Part shown: in pieces, positions 1-6,745 of the stretch
Layout of the letters: each line of letters starts with the position of its first letter
Position numbering within the stretch: the stretch's first letter is position 1
DNA from: Flavobacterium sp.
GTDB lineage: Bacteria > Bacteroidota > Bacteroidia > Flavobacteriales > Flavobacteriaceae
Direction of reading: 5' to 3'
DNA: 7,179 nucleotides
Assembly: GCA_018062725.1 (NCBI GenBank)
Contig: JAGORP010000105.1
Span: 1 to 7,179 of the forward strand
Notes under the pieces: model-generated
What the model was told of the DNA's origin: nothing
Seen by the model: only the letters and a program-made list of their open reading frames with translations
Database searches by the model: none
Translations under genes and position numbers: made by a program

Positions 1-2220
1 GGCTTGTTGGGTATTCCCTTGTGCATATTGTTTTTCAGCCGCTTCCCAAGTATCGTTATCCAATTCGGCATCGGTTACTTCTACGAAATCTAAAGTTCTC
101 ACCCAGGAGGCATATTCGTCTACTTTTCCTTGATCGACATAAATCAAACGAGCCGTTTTAACCGCTTCATTCGCTTCATCAGTTCGTGGAAATTCAGCAG
201 CTACTTTTTTGAATTTAGTCAACGCCGAATCATCTTTATCGGCATTATAATAAATCAACCCTTGACGTAAGATAGCACGAGCGGTATAACTTCCTTTTTT
301 GTATTCGGAAATCAACTGATCATAGGTTTTAATAGCCGAATCGGTCAGATTCATTTGTGTGTAGGTATTTCCCATTTCAAACAACGCATCATCACGGTAC
401 TGCGAATCGGGATAGGTTTTTAAGAAACTGTTGAATTCAGAAATTTTCTTATCATTTTTACCGCTGAATCCGTACGAAATGGCTTTTTGAAACGCGGCAT
501 AATCGGCGTCGATTCCTTTTAGAGCAATGGCTTTGTCATAGGCTTCAATTGCGGTTGCATATTTTGAGGTCACAAAACGGCTATCAGCCAAACGCAAATA
601 CGCATCTACCAAACGTGTTTTATCTTCTTTGGAAGTTTCAGTATATTTTTGAAAATATGTCGCAGCTTGATCGTATTCTTTTATTTTGAAATGCGCATAA
701 GCAATGTTGTAGTTTACGCTTTTGAATTCAGGTGTAGTTGAAGCTTCCAAAATCGCACTAAACTGTTTAAAACTGGTCAAAGCATCGGTAAAATCATCCA
801 AAACATATTCGGTTTCGGCTTTCCAAAAAGTGGCACGAGCGGTAAATTTAGCATCCTTTGGTTCGGCGATTGATTTTTTGAAAATCGCTAATGCTTCTTT
901 GTAATTTCCATCAGTAAACAATTCTAATCCGCGATAAAAAGTTACTTTTTGATACGCCGATTTATTAGCAGCCGATTTGTTTCTTTCCAACAAAACCAAA
1001 GCTTCCTTATAATTTTTAGAGGTAATGTAAGAATTGATCAATAAACTTTCTATTTCCGTTTTATTCGGATTGTTTGGATATTTCGTCATGAAGCCGTTTA
1101 AAACATCGGGTACACTTTGGTAGGAATTTCCAATATCATAACTCACACGGGCATAATTTAGATAGGCATCTTCTTGAATTTTTAAATCAAAAGTCATTTC
1201 CGAAGCCGTTTTAAATGCATTTAACGCTTGTTGCTTTTTATCGGTTTTGAGGTAACTTTCCCCCAAGTGATAATAGGCATTTTGTGCTACGGCATCGTTT
1301 CCGCTGATAATTTTATTGAATTGAGAAATGGCACTTTCGAAATCATTTTGTTTGTAAAAAGCATAGCCCAACTGGTAATAATCGTTGTTGTTCCACTTGC
1401 CCTTTTTGCCTTTGTATTCGGTCAAATACGGAATAGCTTTATCGTATTGTTTTAAATTAAAATAACTCTGACCAATAATTCGGTTCAATTCTGATTTTTC
1501 AGCTGGCGAAGATTTTGCCATTGCTTTTTGACCTAATTCAATCGCTTTGTCAAATTTTCCAGCTTTGAAATTCATATCGGCTTGAAAATAGGAAAGCTTT
1601 TCTTTGTATTTTTCTTCTCCTTCTACTTGTTCAAAATACTGTGTAGCTTCTTCATAATTATCTCCTTCATAGGCTAAAAACCCTAAGTAATATTTGGCTT
1701 GTGAACCATATTCTTTAGAATTAACCACTTTATTAAAATATTGTTTCGCCGCATTTTTCTTTCCAGCATTGAAGAACGTATAAGCTTTATAAAAGTTAAA
1801 ACGATCTTTTTCGTCAGAAGTCAAGGCACCTTCTTCTACTTTATCAAACCATTGCAACGACTGTACGTATTGACCTTTTTCAAAATAAAAAGTAGCCAAA
1901 TCGATGTACGCTAAATTTAGTTTGGTACTGGTTGGATAATTCTTGATAAAATTCTCCATCTGTTCCTCGGCACCCGATTGTTTGATACGAATGGCACAAG
2001 TAGCACTGTAATAGGCACAATCCGATTCGGTTTCTTCATTGGCTTTCTGACCAACTTTATCGAAAATGATTTGAGCCGATTGGTATTGTTTATTTTTAAA
2101 TAGCGTTAAAGCACTAGTATAATCAACCAAATTATTGGTGTAAACTTCAGATTGTTGACTTAAGACCGTTTGAGTACTTAATGAAAGTGTAAGGAGTAGA
2201 AACAGTGGTATTTTGCGCAT
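1..2220 (-). CDS. Large exported tetratricopeptide-repeat protein (N-terminal 740 residues, 3' end outside window)
   Basis: The minus-strand frame is open from the ATG at 2220 to the window edge, 740 codons with no stop; I checked each line of sequence. Residues 1-21 form a signal peptide: Arg2-Lys3, a Leu-rich core, then a likely signal peptidase I site after V-L-S21. There is no lipobox Cys, so this is a soluble periplasmic or outer-membrane-associated protein, not a lipoprotein. The rest is helical TPR-type sequence with repeated A..Y..A...F pairs, for example near residues 33-66, 175-205 (YYLGFLAYEGDNYEEA), 246-275, 280-305, 423-455, 500-530 and 605-640. Such repeats form a scaffold for protein-protein contacts; no catalytic domain is visible. 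Flavobacterial homologues are about 1000 residues, so roughly a quarter is probably missing here. It is divergent from ftsE. Its partner and function are unknown to me; a role in the cell envelope is inference from export and neighbour. Confidence 0.93.
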   Translation of the reverse strand, partial: MRKIPLFLLLTLSLSTQTVLSQQSEVYTNNLVDYTSALTLFKNKQYQSAQIIFDKVGQKANEETESDCAYYSATCAIRIKQSGAEEQMENFIKNYPTSTKLNLAYIDLATFYFEKGQYVQSLQWFDKVEEGALTSDEKDRFNFYKAYTFFNAGKKNAAKQYFNKVVNSKEYGSQAKYYLGFLAYEGDNYEEATQYFEQVEGEEKYKEKLSYFQADMNFKAGKFDKAIELGQKAMAKSSPAEKSELNRIIGQSYFNLKQYDKAIPYLTEYKGKKGKWNNNDYYQLGYAFYKQNDFESAISQFNKIISGNDAVAQNAYYHLGESYLKTDKKQQALNAFKTASEMTFDLKIQEDAYLNYARVSYDIGNSYQSVPDVLNGFMTKYPNNPNKTEIESLLINSYITSKNYKEALVLLERNKSAANKSAYQKVTFYRGLELFTDGNYKEALAIFKKSIAEPKDAKFTARATFWKAETEYVLDDFTDALTSFKQFSAILEASTTPEFKSVNYNIAYAHFKIKEYDQAATYFQKYTETSKEDKTRLVDAYLRLADSRFVTSKYATAIEAYDKAIALKGIDADYAAFQKAISYGFSGKNDKKISEFNSFLKTYPDSQYRDDALFEMGNTYTQMNLTDSAIKTYDQLISEYKKGSYTARAILRQGLIYYNADKDDSALTKFKKVAAEFPRTDEANEAVKTARLIYVDQGKVDEYASWVRTLDFVEVTDAELDNDTWEAAEKQYAQGNTQQA

Positions 2221-2240
2221 AGAAAATATTTTTTACGATT

Positions 2241-2268
2241 CAAATTTAGTATATTCTACTGGTTAAAA
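2241..2268 (-). promoter_or_regulatory. Candidate promoter of the TPR gene
   Basis: Read on the minus strand, 2248-2241 is TAAATTTG, a perfect match to the Bacteroidota -7 element TAnnTTTG. Upstream at about 2268-2265 is TTTT, a 3-of-4 match to the -33 element TTTG, with a spacing of 16, slightly short. Transcription would start near 2236, giving a leader of about 16 bases before the ATG at 2220. The leader has no Shine-Dalgarno sequence, which is usual in Flavobacteriia. Confidence 0.55.
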
Positions 2269-2320
2269 CGAGGAAAAAACGGGTTTAGTATCTTAATTTA
2301 CTCACAATCCGAAAATTTAT

Positions 2321-2351
2321 TTTGAATACCTACGTTAACTTATTACTTTTA
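2321..2351 (+). promoter_or_regulatory. Candidate promoter of ftsE
   Basis: TTTG at 2321-2324 matches the Bacteroidota -33 element exactly. After a 19-base spacer, TACTTTTA at 2344-2351 matches the -7 element TAnnTTTG at all fixed positions but the last. The start point would fall near 2355, leaving a short AT-rich leader of under 20 bases before the ftsE ATG. It faces away from the TPR promoter, so the two share a 152-base divergent control region. Confidence 0.55.
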
Positions 2352-2372
2352 CCAAAATAAATATTAAAAACT

Positions 2373-3056
2373 ATGTCTCAAACTATTCTATCGTTACATA
2401 ATGTTACTATATACCAAGAAGGAAATAAAATTTTATCGGATGTGAATTTAAAAGTCAATCCTGGAGAATTTTTATATATCATTGGTAAAACGGGTTCTGG
2501 AAAAAGTAGTTTTATGAAAACGTTATACGGTGATTTACCTTTAACTCATGGAGAAGGGACTATTGTTGATTATGATTTGAACGGATTAATTGATGATGAT
2601 ATTCCGTTTTTGAGACGTAAAATTGGAATTGTTTTTCAGGACTTCAAATTATTACCAGACCGCACCGTTTTTGCCAACATGCATTTTGTTTTAAAAGCAA
2701 CAGGTTGGGAAGATGAGGCCGACATGCAAGCTAAAATTGACGAAGTATTAGATAAAGTAGGAATGAAAAATTGGGCTAATAAAATGCCACATCAATTATC
2801 GGGTGGAGAGCAACAACGTGTGGCTATTGCTCGTGCGTTGCTAAACGATCCTGAATTAATTCTAGCCGATGAACCTACCGGTAATCTTGATCCACAAACC
2901 AGTATGGAAGTTATGGAAGTCTTGAAAAAAATTAATGAAAATGGAAAAACTGTCGTTATGGCAACACACGACTATGCATTATTAATGAAATATCCAGCTA
3001 AAACACTAAAATGTGAAGATGGTTCCATTTTTGAAGTGGTGCAACGAGCTGTTTAA
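2373..3056 (+). CDS. ftsE: Cell division ATP-binding protein FtsE
   Basis: This is the 227-residue ABC-type ATPase of FtsEX, the inner-membrane complex that couples cytoplasmic ATP hydrolysis to activation of peptidoglycan hydrolysis at the division site. All ABC motifs are intact: Walker A GKTGSGKS (38-45), Q-loop Gln89 in VFQDFKLLP, signature LSGGEQQR (142-149), Walker B LILADEP (162-168) with catalytic Glu167, D-loop GNLD, and the switch His199. The length is typical of FtsE, which is a bare nucleotide-binding domain. LolD and MacB are close relatives, but the Q-loop region ([13 protein letters not shown]) is FtsE-like. The ATG at 2373 is preceded by an A-rich leader and begins just before the first beta strand, as expected. 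No ftsX lies in the window: ftsE is followed by a terminator and then hemN, so the membrane partner must be encoded elsewhere, as is usual in Bacteroidota. Confidence 0.93.
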   Translation: MSQTILSLHNVTIYQEGNKILSDVNLKVNPGEFLYIIGKTGSGKSSFMKTLYGDLPLTHGEGTIVDYDLNGLIDDDIPFLRRKIGIVFQDFKLLPDRTVFANMHFVLKATGWEDEADMQAKIDEVLDKVGMKNWANKMPHQLSGGEQQRVAIARALLNDPELILADEPTGNLDPQTSMEVMEVLKKINENGKTVVMATHDYALLMKYPAKTLKCEDGSIFEVVQRAV

Positions 3057-3076
3057 TTTTAAAACCAAAATATATA

Positions 3077-3108
3077 AAAAGAGAAGCCTGTGCTTCTCTT
3101 TTGTTTTT
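3077..3108 (+). terminator. Intrinsic terminator after ftsE
   Basis: An 11-bp perfect stem pairs 3077-3087 (AAAAGAGAAGC) with 3092-3102 (GCTTCTCTTTT) around the four-base loop CTGT, followed by a T-rich run (TTTTGTTTTT). It begins 20 bases after the ftsE stop. It separates ftsE from hemN and implies that ftsE is transcribed on its own. Confidence 0.9.
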
Positions 3109-3122
3109 ATGACAATTATCAT
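3109..3122 (+). promoter_or_regulatory. Crp/Fnr-type palindrome upstream of hemN
   Basis: ATGACAATTATCAT is a 14-base inverted repeat with a single mismatched pair. It contains TGA-N6-TCA, the core of Crp/Fnr-family operators (E. coli FNR site TTGAT-N4-ATCAA, matched here at 7 of 10 fixed positions). Its centre at 3115.5 lies about 41 bases before the predicted hemN start point and it touches the -33 element. That is the position from which Fnr-type activators work in other bacteria. Regulation of hemN by an oxygen-responsive Crp/Fnr protein is an inference; the site could also be a chance AT-rich palindrome. Confidence 0.4.
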
Positions 3123-3152
3123 TTCGTAAAAAAATATGTTACTGTACTTTTG
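3122..3152 (+). promoter_or_regulatory. Candidate promoter of hemN
   Basis: TACTTTTG at 3145-3152 is a perfect TAnnTTTG -7 element. The -33 region TTTC at 3122-3125, 19 bases upstream, matches TTTG at three of four bases. Transcription would start near 3156, giving a leader of about 55 bases, longer than those of the other genes here. The imperfect -33 element beside an activator-like palindrome would suit an activated promoter. Confidence 0.6.
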
Positions 3153-3211
3153 AACTTGTAAAGTAGAAAATTTATCTATTTCAAATCAAATTCCAATTTA
3201 TTTCTATAGCT

Positions 3212-4576
3212 ATGGAGATTTCATTGATACAAAAATATAATGTTCCGGGTCCACGTTACACCAGTTACCCAACTGTTCCTTATTGGGAGGAACAAGATTT
3301 TAGTGTTGAACAATGGAAAAAAACACTCCTTCATTCCTTCAACGAAAGCAATAGCAAGGAAGGAATTAGCTTGTATATTCACTTGCCATTTTGCGAGAGT
3401 TTGTGTACTTTTTGTGGTTGTCACAAACGCATTACCAAACGTCATGAGGTAGAACATCCCTATATTGACGCCGTTTTAAAAGAATGGGATTTGTATTGCG
3501 ATATGTTTTCCGACCAACCCATCATAAAAGAAATTCATTTAGGTGGTGGTACTCCAACGTTTTTTTCTCCCGAAAACCTACAACGCTTAATTAATGGCAT
3601 TTTGGCTAAATCAAAAGTTGCAAAACAACATGAATTTAGTTTTGAAGGCCATCCTAACAATACTAGTCGTGTTCACTTACAAACTTTGTATGATTTAGGT
3701 TTTAGAAGGGTGAGTTTTGGAGTACAAGATTATTCGGAAAAAGTGCAAAATGCCATTCATCGCATACAACCGTTTCATAATGTGGCAAAAGTAACCTTTT
3801 GGGCTAAAGAAATTGGCTATACTTCAATATCCCATGATTTAGTGTTTGGACTTCCATTTCAAACTGTAGAAAATATTGTTGACACCATTGAAAAAACAAA
3901 ATCATTATCTCCCGACCGATTGGCTTTTTACAGCTACGCACACGTGCCTTGGATTAAAGGTAACGGGCAACGTGGATTTAAAGATGAAGATGTACCGAAA
4001 GACGACGAAAAGCGAAAACTTTACGAAATTGGCAAACAATTATTAGCAAAAAAAGGCTATCACGAGATTGGTATGGATCATTTTGCTAAAAAAAGAGATA
4101 CTATGTTTACGGCCTTTCAAGAAGGAAAATTACACCGTAACTTTATGGGTTATACCGCTTCTAAAACTCAAGTTATGATTGGTTTAGGTGTTTCTTCAAT
4201 TAGTGATAGTTGGTATGCTTTTGCACAAAATGAAAAGACTTTAGAAGATTATTATGCCCGTTTGGAACAAAATGAAATTCCAATATATCGTGGACATATT
4301 TTAACCGAAGAAGACTTAATCATACGCCAACACATCTTAAACTTAATGTGTCAGTTTACAACTTCTTGGGACGAAACCCACTCTTATTTTATCGAGTTAC
4401 CCGAAGTGCTTGCTCAACTGAAAGAAATGGAGAATGATGGTTTATTAATCCTTCAACACAACGCCATTACCGTAACCGAAAAAGGAAAACCGTTCGTGCG
4501 TAACATTTGCATGGCTTTTGATTTACGACTAAGAAGAAAAGCACCACAAACACAGTTGTTCTCTATGACGGTGTAG
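3212..4576 (+). CDS. hemN: Oxygen-independent coproporphyrinogen III oxidase (radical SAM, HemN)
   Basis: HemN oxidatively decarboxylates two propionate side chains of coproporphyrinogen III to give protoporphyrinogen IX, a cytoplasmic heme-synthesis step that needs S-adenosylmethionine and a [4Fe-4S] cluster but no oxygen. The 454-residue length matches the family (E. coli 457). The N-terminus has the HemN hallmark PGPRYTSYPT (12-21). Tyr55 and C61-x3-C65-x2-C68-x-C70 form the radical SAM cluster motif, which separates true HemN from the shorter HemW. GGGTPTF (111-117) is the SAM-binding glycine motif, followed by Glu145, GVQD (170-173) and the C-terminal HemN domain with LHRNFMGYT (307-315). 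In E. coli the last motif reads RNFQGYT, so a Gln implicated in SAM binding is Met312 here. A consensus promoter and a Crp/Fnr-like palindrome precede the gene. No terminator follows, so some read-through into the next gene is possible. Confidence 0.96.
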   Translation: MEISLIQKYNVPGPRYTSYPTVPYWEEQDFSVEQWKKTLLHSFNESNSKEGISLYIHLPFCESLCTFCGCHKRITKRHEVEHPYIDAVLKEWDLYCDMFSDQPIIKEIHLGGGTPTFFSPENLQRLINGILAKSKVAKQHEFSFEGHPNNTSRVHLQTLYDLGFRRVSFGVQDYSEKVQNAIHRIQPFHNVAKVTFWAKEIGYTSISHDLVFGLPFQTVENIVDTIEKTKSLSPDRLAFYSYAHVPWIKGNGQRGFKDEDVPKDDEKRKLYEIGKQLLAKKGYHEIGMDHFAKKRDTMFTAFQEGKLHRNFMGYTASKTQVMIGLGVSSISDSWYAFAQNEKTLEDYYARLEQNEIPIYRGHILTEEDLIIRQHILNLMCQFTTSWDETHSYFIELPEVLAQLKEMENDGLLILQHNAITVTEKGKPFVRNICMAFDLRLRRKAPQTQLFSMTV

Positions 4577-4590
4577 TTTCTTATTTTATA

Positions 4591-4622
4591 TTTTAATATC
4601 ACTATTTTCTATCGTATGTTTG
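4591..4622 (+). promoter_or_regulatory. Candidate promoter of the DUF457 hydrolase gene
   Basis: TATGTTTG at 4615-4622 matches the TAnnTTTG -7 element perfectly. The region 20 bases upstream (TTTT, 4591-4594) is a weak match to the -33 TTTG. The predicted leader before the ATG at 4647 is about 20 bases. The gene could also be reached by read-through from hemN, since no hairpin terminator is visible in this 70-base gap. Confidence 0.5.
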
Positions 4623-4646
4623 GTGCTTTATTTTAAATAAGTCCAA

Positions 4647-5609
4647 ATGGATAGTATTACACAAGCCGTATTAGGTGCTGCAATAGGAGAATCGATATTA
4701 GGCAAGAAAATAGGTTCCAAAGCTGCTTTATATGGTGCAATTCTTGGATCTATACCCGATTTCGATGTTGCGTTTAGACTTTTTTTCAGTCCTTACGAAA
4801 TGCTAAGTATTCATAGAGGTTATAGCCATTCTATCCTTTTTAGTTTTTTAGGCGCGCTTTTTCTTTCGGTTGTATTAAAAAAACTAAGTCCATTTAAAAT
4901 AATTCCATCATCAACCATTTTTCTATTTTCTTGGCTGTGTTTGATTACACATATTCTTTTGGATGCTTTTACAGCCTACGGTACCCAATTATTTTTACCT
5001 TTTAATGATACTCGTTTCGGCTTTGATAGTATTAATGTAATCGATCCATTTTATACCTTTCCTTTACTAATTGGTCTTTTTTTTAGTCTAAAATTTTTTC
5101 CAAACAAATCCAATCGAAGTAGTTTTACAAATTATGGCTTATGGATTAGCACTTTTTATTTACTATTGACCCTTGTTCATAAAGAATTTGTGAAAGAAAA
5201 ATTTAACCACTCTTTTTTAGAGCAAAAAATTGCCGTAAAAGAACTTTTAACCATGCCAGTGGGTGTTGCCAACCTGAATTGGTATGGAGTTGCAAAATCA
5301 AAAGATAGTCTATATATGCAACGTTATTCATTATTAGGTGGATTAAAAAGTGAGATTCAGTCCTTCCCTATCAATGAAAAATATCTGCAAGAAGTTGATC
5401 CTGAAATGGCCAACACAATGAGATGGTTTGCAAAAGGCTTTTACACAGTTGATAAAGTGAACAATCAGGTAAGAATTTACAATTTACAAGTCGATATGCG
5501 TGGAATTATTTCCGACGGAACAAAATTAGTCCCCACTGCTGGTTATTTCACCTTACAAACTAAGCAAAGCAAAACCGAATTTGGTTCAGGTACCATAAAA
5601 AACAAATAA
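4647..5609 (+). CDS. Membrane-bound metal-dependent hydrolase, DUF457/YdjM family
   Basis: The 320-residue product begins MDSITQAVLGAAIGE, the typical start of the YdjM-like (DUF457) family, annotated as inner-membrane metal-dependent hydrolases. Conserved family motifs are present: G-S-I-P-D-F-D (34-40), H56-R-G-Y-S-H61-S, and H102-x3-D106 followed by FTAYGTQLFLPF (108-119). The His and Asp residues are the presumed metal ligands. Hydrophobic segments lie near residues 5-35, 60-78, 90-110, 134-152 and 163-178. The remaining 140 or so residues are soluble in character, with a conserved-looking stretch near GVANLNWYGVAKSKDSLY (206-223). That region lies beyond the core domain and I do not recognise it. 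The substrate of this family is not established; the hydrolase label rests on motifs. It follows hemN by 70 bases and has its own candidate promoter, so a link to heme synthesis is not implied. Confidence 0.85.
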   Translation: MDSITQAVLGAAIGESILGKKIGSKAALYGAILGSIPDFDVAFRLFFSPYEMLSIHRGYSHSILFSFLGALFLSVVLKKLSPFKIIPSSTIFLFSWLCLITHILLDAFTAYGTQLFLPFNDTRFGFDSINVIDPFYTFPLLIGLFFSLKFFPNKSNRSSFTNYGLWISTFYLLLTLVHKEFVKEKFNHSFLEQKIAVKELLTMPVGVANLNWYGVAKSKDSLYMQRYSLLGGLKSEIQSFPINEKYLQEVDPEMANTMRWFAKGFYTVDKVNNQVRIYNLQVDMRGIISDGTKLVPTAGYFTLQTKQSKTEFGSGTIKNK

Positions 5610-5622
5610 CCTAATTTATTAC

Positions 5623-5643
5623 TGAATGTCATTTTTACATTCA
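5623..5643. repeat. Inverted repeat downstream of the hydrolase gene
   Basis: TGAATGT (5623-5629) and ACATTCA (5637-5643) are perfect inverted arms of 7 bp around a 7-base spacer. It starts 14 bases after the hydrolase stop. It lacks a following T-run on either strand, so it is a poor intrinsic terminator; it could be a weak terminator, an RNA 3'-end hairpin, or an operator ahead of the metal transporter gene. Confidence 0.35.
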
Positions 5644-5660
5644 AATAAGTAAAAGCAAAA

Positions 5661-5672
5661 AAAACTAGTTTT
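5661..5672. repeat. Perfect 12-bp palindrome before the CDF gene
   Basis: AAAACTAGTTTT is a perfect palindrome inside an A-rich run, 74 bases before the CDF start codon. A related sequence, AAAGTTAGTTTT, recurs at 5705-5716, overlapping the predicted -7 element. No known operator was recognised. Confidence 0.3.
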
Positions 5673-5709
5673 CTCTATAATTATGTAAGTCAATACCACT
5701 AAAAAAAGT

Positions 5710-5717
5710 TAGTTTTG
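5710..5717 (+). promoter_or_regulatory. Candidate -7 promoter element of the CDF transporter gene
   Basis: TAGTTTTG matches TAnnTTTG perfectly and lies 28 bases before the ATG at 5746. No good TTTG -33 element is seen at the usual distance (the region near 5682-5690 reads TATGTAAGT), so this may be a weak or activator-dependent promoter. Confidence 0.45.
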
Positions 5718-5745
5718 TCCTCGTAAAGACAGCAACAAATAAACA

Positions 5746-6624
5746 ATGACTACCATACACGAACAAACGGCAATAAAAGCAACCTATTTTAGTATTGCCG
5801 GAAATGCAACTCTTGCTATTATTAAAGGACTTGCGGGATTCTTTGGAAACTCTTATGCATTAATTGCAGATGCAATAGAATCAACAACCGATATTTTCTC
5901 TTCTTTCTTAGTTTTATTCGGACTTAAATATGCGAGTAAACCAGCCGACAAAAACCATCCGTATGGTCACGGAAGAGCAGAACCACTAATTACATTTTTA
6001 GTAGTTGGTTTTTTAATCACTTCTGCCACAATAATTGCTTATGAAAGCATACAAAATATTGGAACGCCACATGAATTACCAGAATTTTGGACACTTTTTG
6101 TACTTTTCCCACTTATTATTTGGAAAGAAGTATCGTTTCAATTGGTCATGAAAAAAGCAAAAGAAACAAATAGTTCTTCTTTGAAAGCAGATGCGTGGCA
6201 TCATAGAAGTGATGCTATTACTTCAATTGCAGCATTAATTGGTATTTCTATTGCTTTATATTTTGGCAAAGGTTACGAAACCGCCGACGATTGGGCAGCA
6301 CTTTTTGCTTCCGGTTTTATACTTTACAATAGTTATAAAATTTTCAGACCAGCACTTGGAGAAATAATGGATGAACATTTGTATGACGACCTCATTGAAG
6401 ACATCAGAAAAGTATCTCTTACTGTAGATGGCATTGTGGATACAGAAAAATGTTTTATTAGAAAAGCAGGTATGAAATATCACGTTGACCTTCACGCCAG
6501 GGTTGATGCCAATATTACAGTTAAAATCGGACACGAATTAGCGCATAATCTAAAAGATACTTTACGAAGTGAAATTCCACAATTAGGGCATGTCTTAATT
6601 CACATTGAACCAAATGAATCATAA
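5746..6624 (+). CDS. Cation diffusion facilitator (CDF) family metal transporter
   Basis: CDF proteins export divalent metals such as Zn, Fe, Mn or Co from the cytoplasm in exchange for protons, working as dimers in the inner membrane. The 292-residue length fits the MMT1/FieF-type group. Six membrane segments are seen near residues 12-33, 38-62, 80-103, 114-136, 155-175 and 181-200. The transport-site motif in the second segment is E45-x3-D49 (ADAIESTTD) and in the fifth H152-x3-D156 (WHHRSD). The loop HPYGHGRAE (71-79) is the conserved cytoplasmic motif. The C-terminal cytosolic domain (about 205-292) has candidate metal-binding His residues at 246, 250, 263, 267, 282 and 286. E. coli FieF (YiiP) has Asp at the position of Glu45 and many relatives have His, so the metal cannot be assigned. 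The gene has its own candidate promoter and ends before a strong terminator. Confidence 0.93.
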   Translation: MTTIHEQTAIKATYFSIAGNATLAIIKGLAGFFGNSYALIADAIESTTDIFSSFLVLFGLKYASKPADKNHPYGHGRAEPLITFLVVGFLITSATIIAYESIQNIGTPHELPEFWTLFVLFPLIIWKEVSFQLVMKKAKETNSSSLKADAWHHRSDAITSIAALIGISIALYFGKGYETADDWAALFASGFILYNSYKIFRPALGEIMDEHLYDDLIEDIRKVSLTVDGIVDTEKCFIRKAGMKYHVDLHARVDANITVKIGHELAHNLKDTLRSEIPQLGHVLIHIEPNES

Positions 6625-6705
6625 GTCTGTTAGAACAACAACATGACAAAATAAGAAATTGTGTTCAAGTTGAAGTTAGACCTTTATTTCCATTTAATCA
6701 AACTC

Positions 6706-6745
6706 AAAAAAAACCTCTTCATTTCTGAAAAGGTTTTGTTTTTTT
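6706..6745. terminator. Bidirectional intrinsic terminator between convergent genes
   Basis: The stem pairs 6710-6720 (AAAACCTCTTC) with 6727-6737 (GAAAAGGTTTT), with one C-A mismatch, around the loop ATTTCT. The plus strand continues into a T-run (TTTTGTTTTTTT) and the complement of the A-run at 6706-6713 gives a T-run on the minus strand. It therefore serves both the CDF transporter gene and the opposing YdcH-like gene, whose TAA stop (6744-6746) overlaps its edge. Confidence 0.85.

Noticed and set aside
722..1455. Plus-strand open frames at 722-904 (60 codons) and 1228-1455 (75 codons)
   Set aside because: Both lie antisense within the continuous TPR coding frame, lack promoters or family resemblance, and are best explained as shadows of the minus-strand gene.
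1..2220. TPR array as a possible DNA-level tandem repeat
   Set aside because: The protein repeats are degenerate and the underlying DNA shows no near-identical tandem units, so there is no nucleotide repeat feature to report.
2245..2291. Direct repeat TTTAGTAT at 2245-2252 and 2284-2291 in the divergent promoter region
   Set aside because: An 8-base repeat in a 150-base AT-rich region is easily expected by chance, and the flanks do not match.
3221..3457. Open frames inside hemN at 3221-3457 (minus) and 3240-3452 (plus)
   Set aside because: They overlap the strongly conserved radical SAM region of hemN in other frames; the proteins have no recognisable features.
4577..4646. Possible terminator after hemN (ATATTTTAATAT around 4588-4599)
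   Set aside because: The arms are only five A/T pairs with a two-base loop, too weak to call a terminator.
6256..6534. Minus-strand open frame of 92 codons within the CDF gene
   Set aside because: It is antisense to the conserved C-terminal part of a well-supported transporter gene and resembles nothing known.
6625..6705. Possible small RNA or peptide between the CDF gene and the terminator
   Set aside because: Only a four-codon frame is present after an ATG and no stable hairpin or promoter was seen; it reads as an ordinary 3' untranslated stretch.
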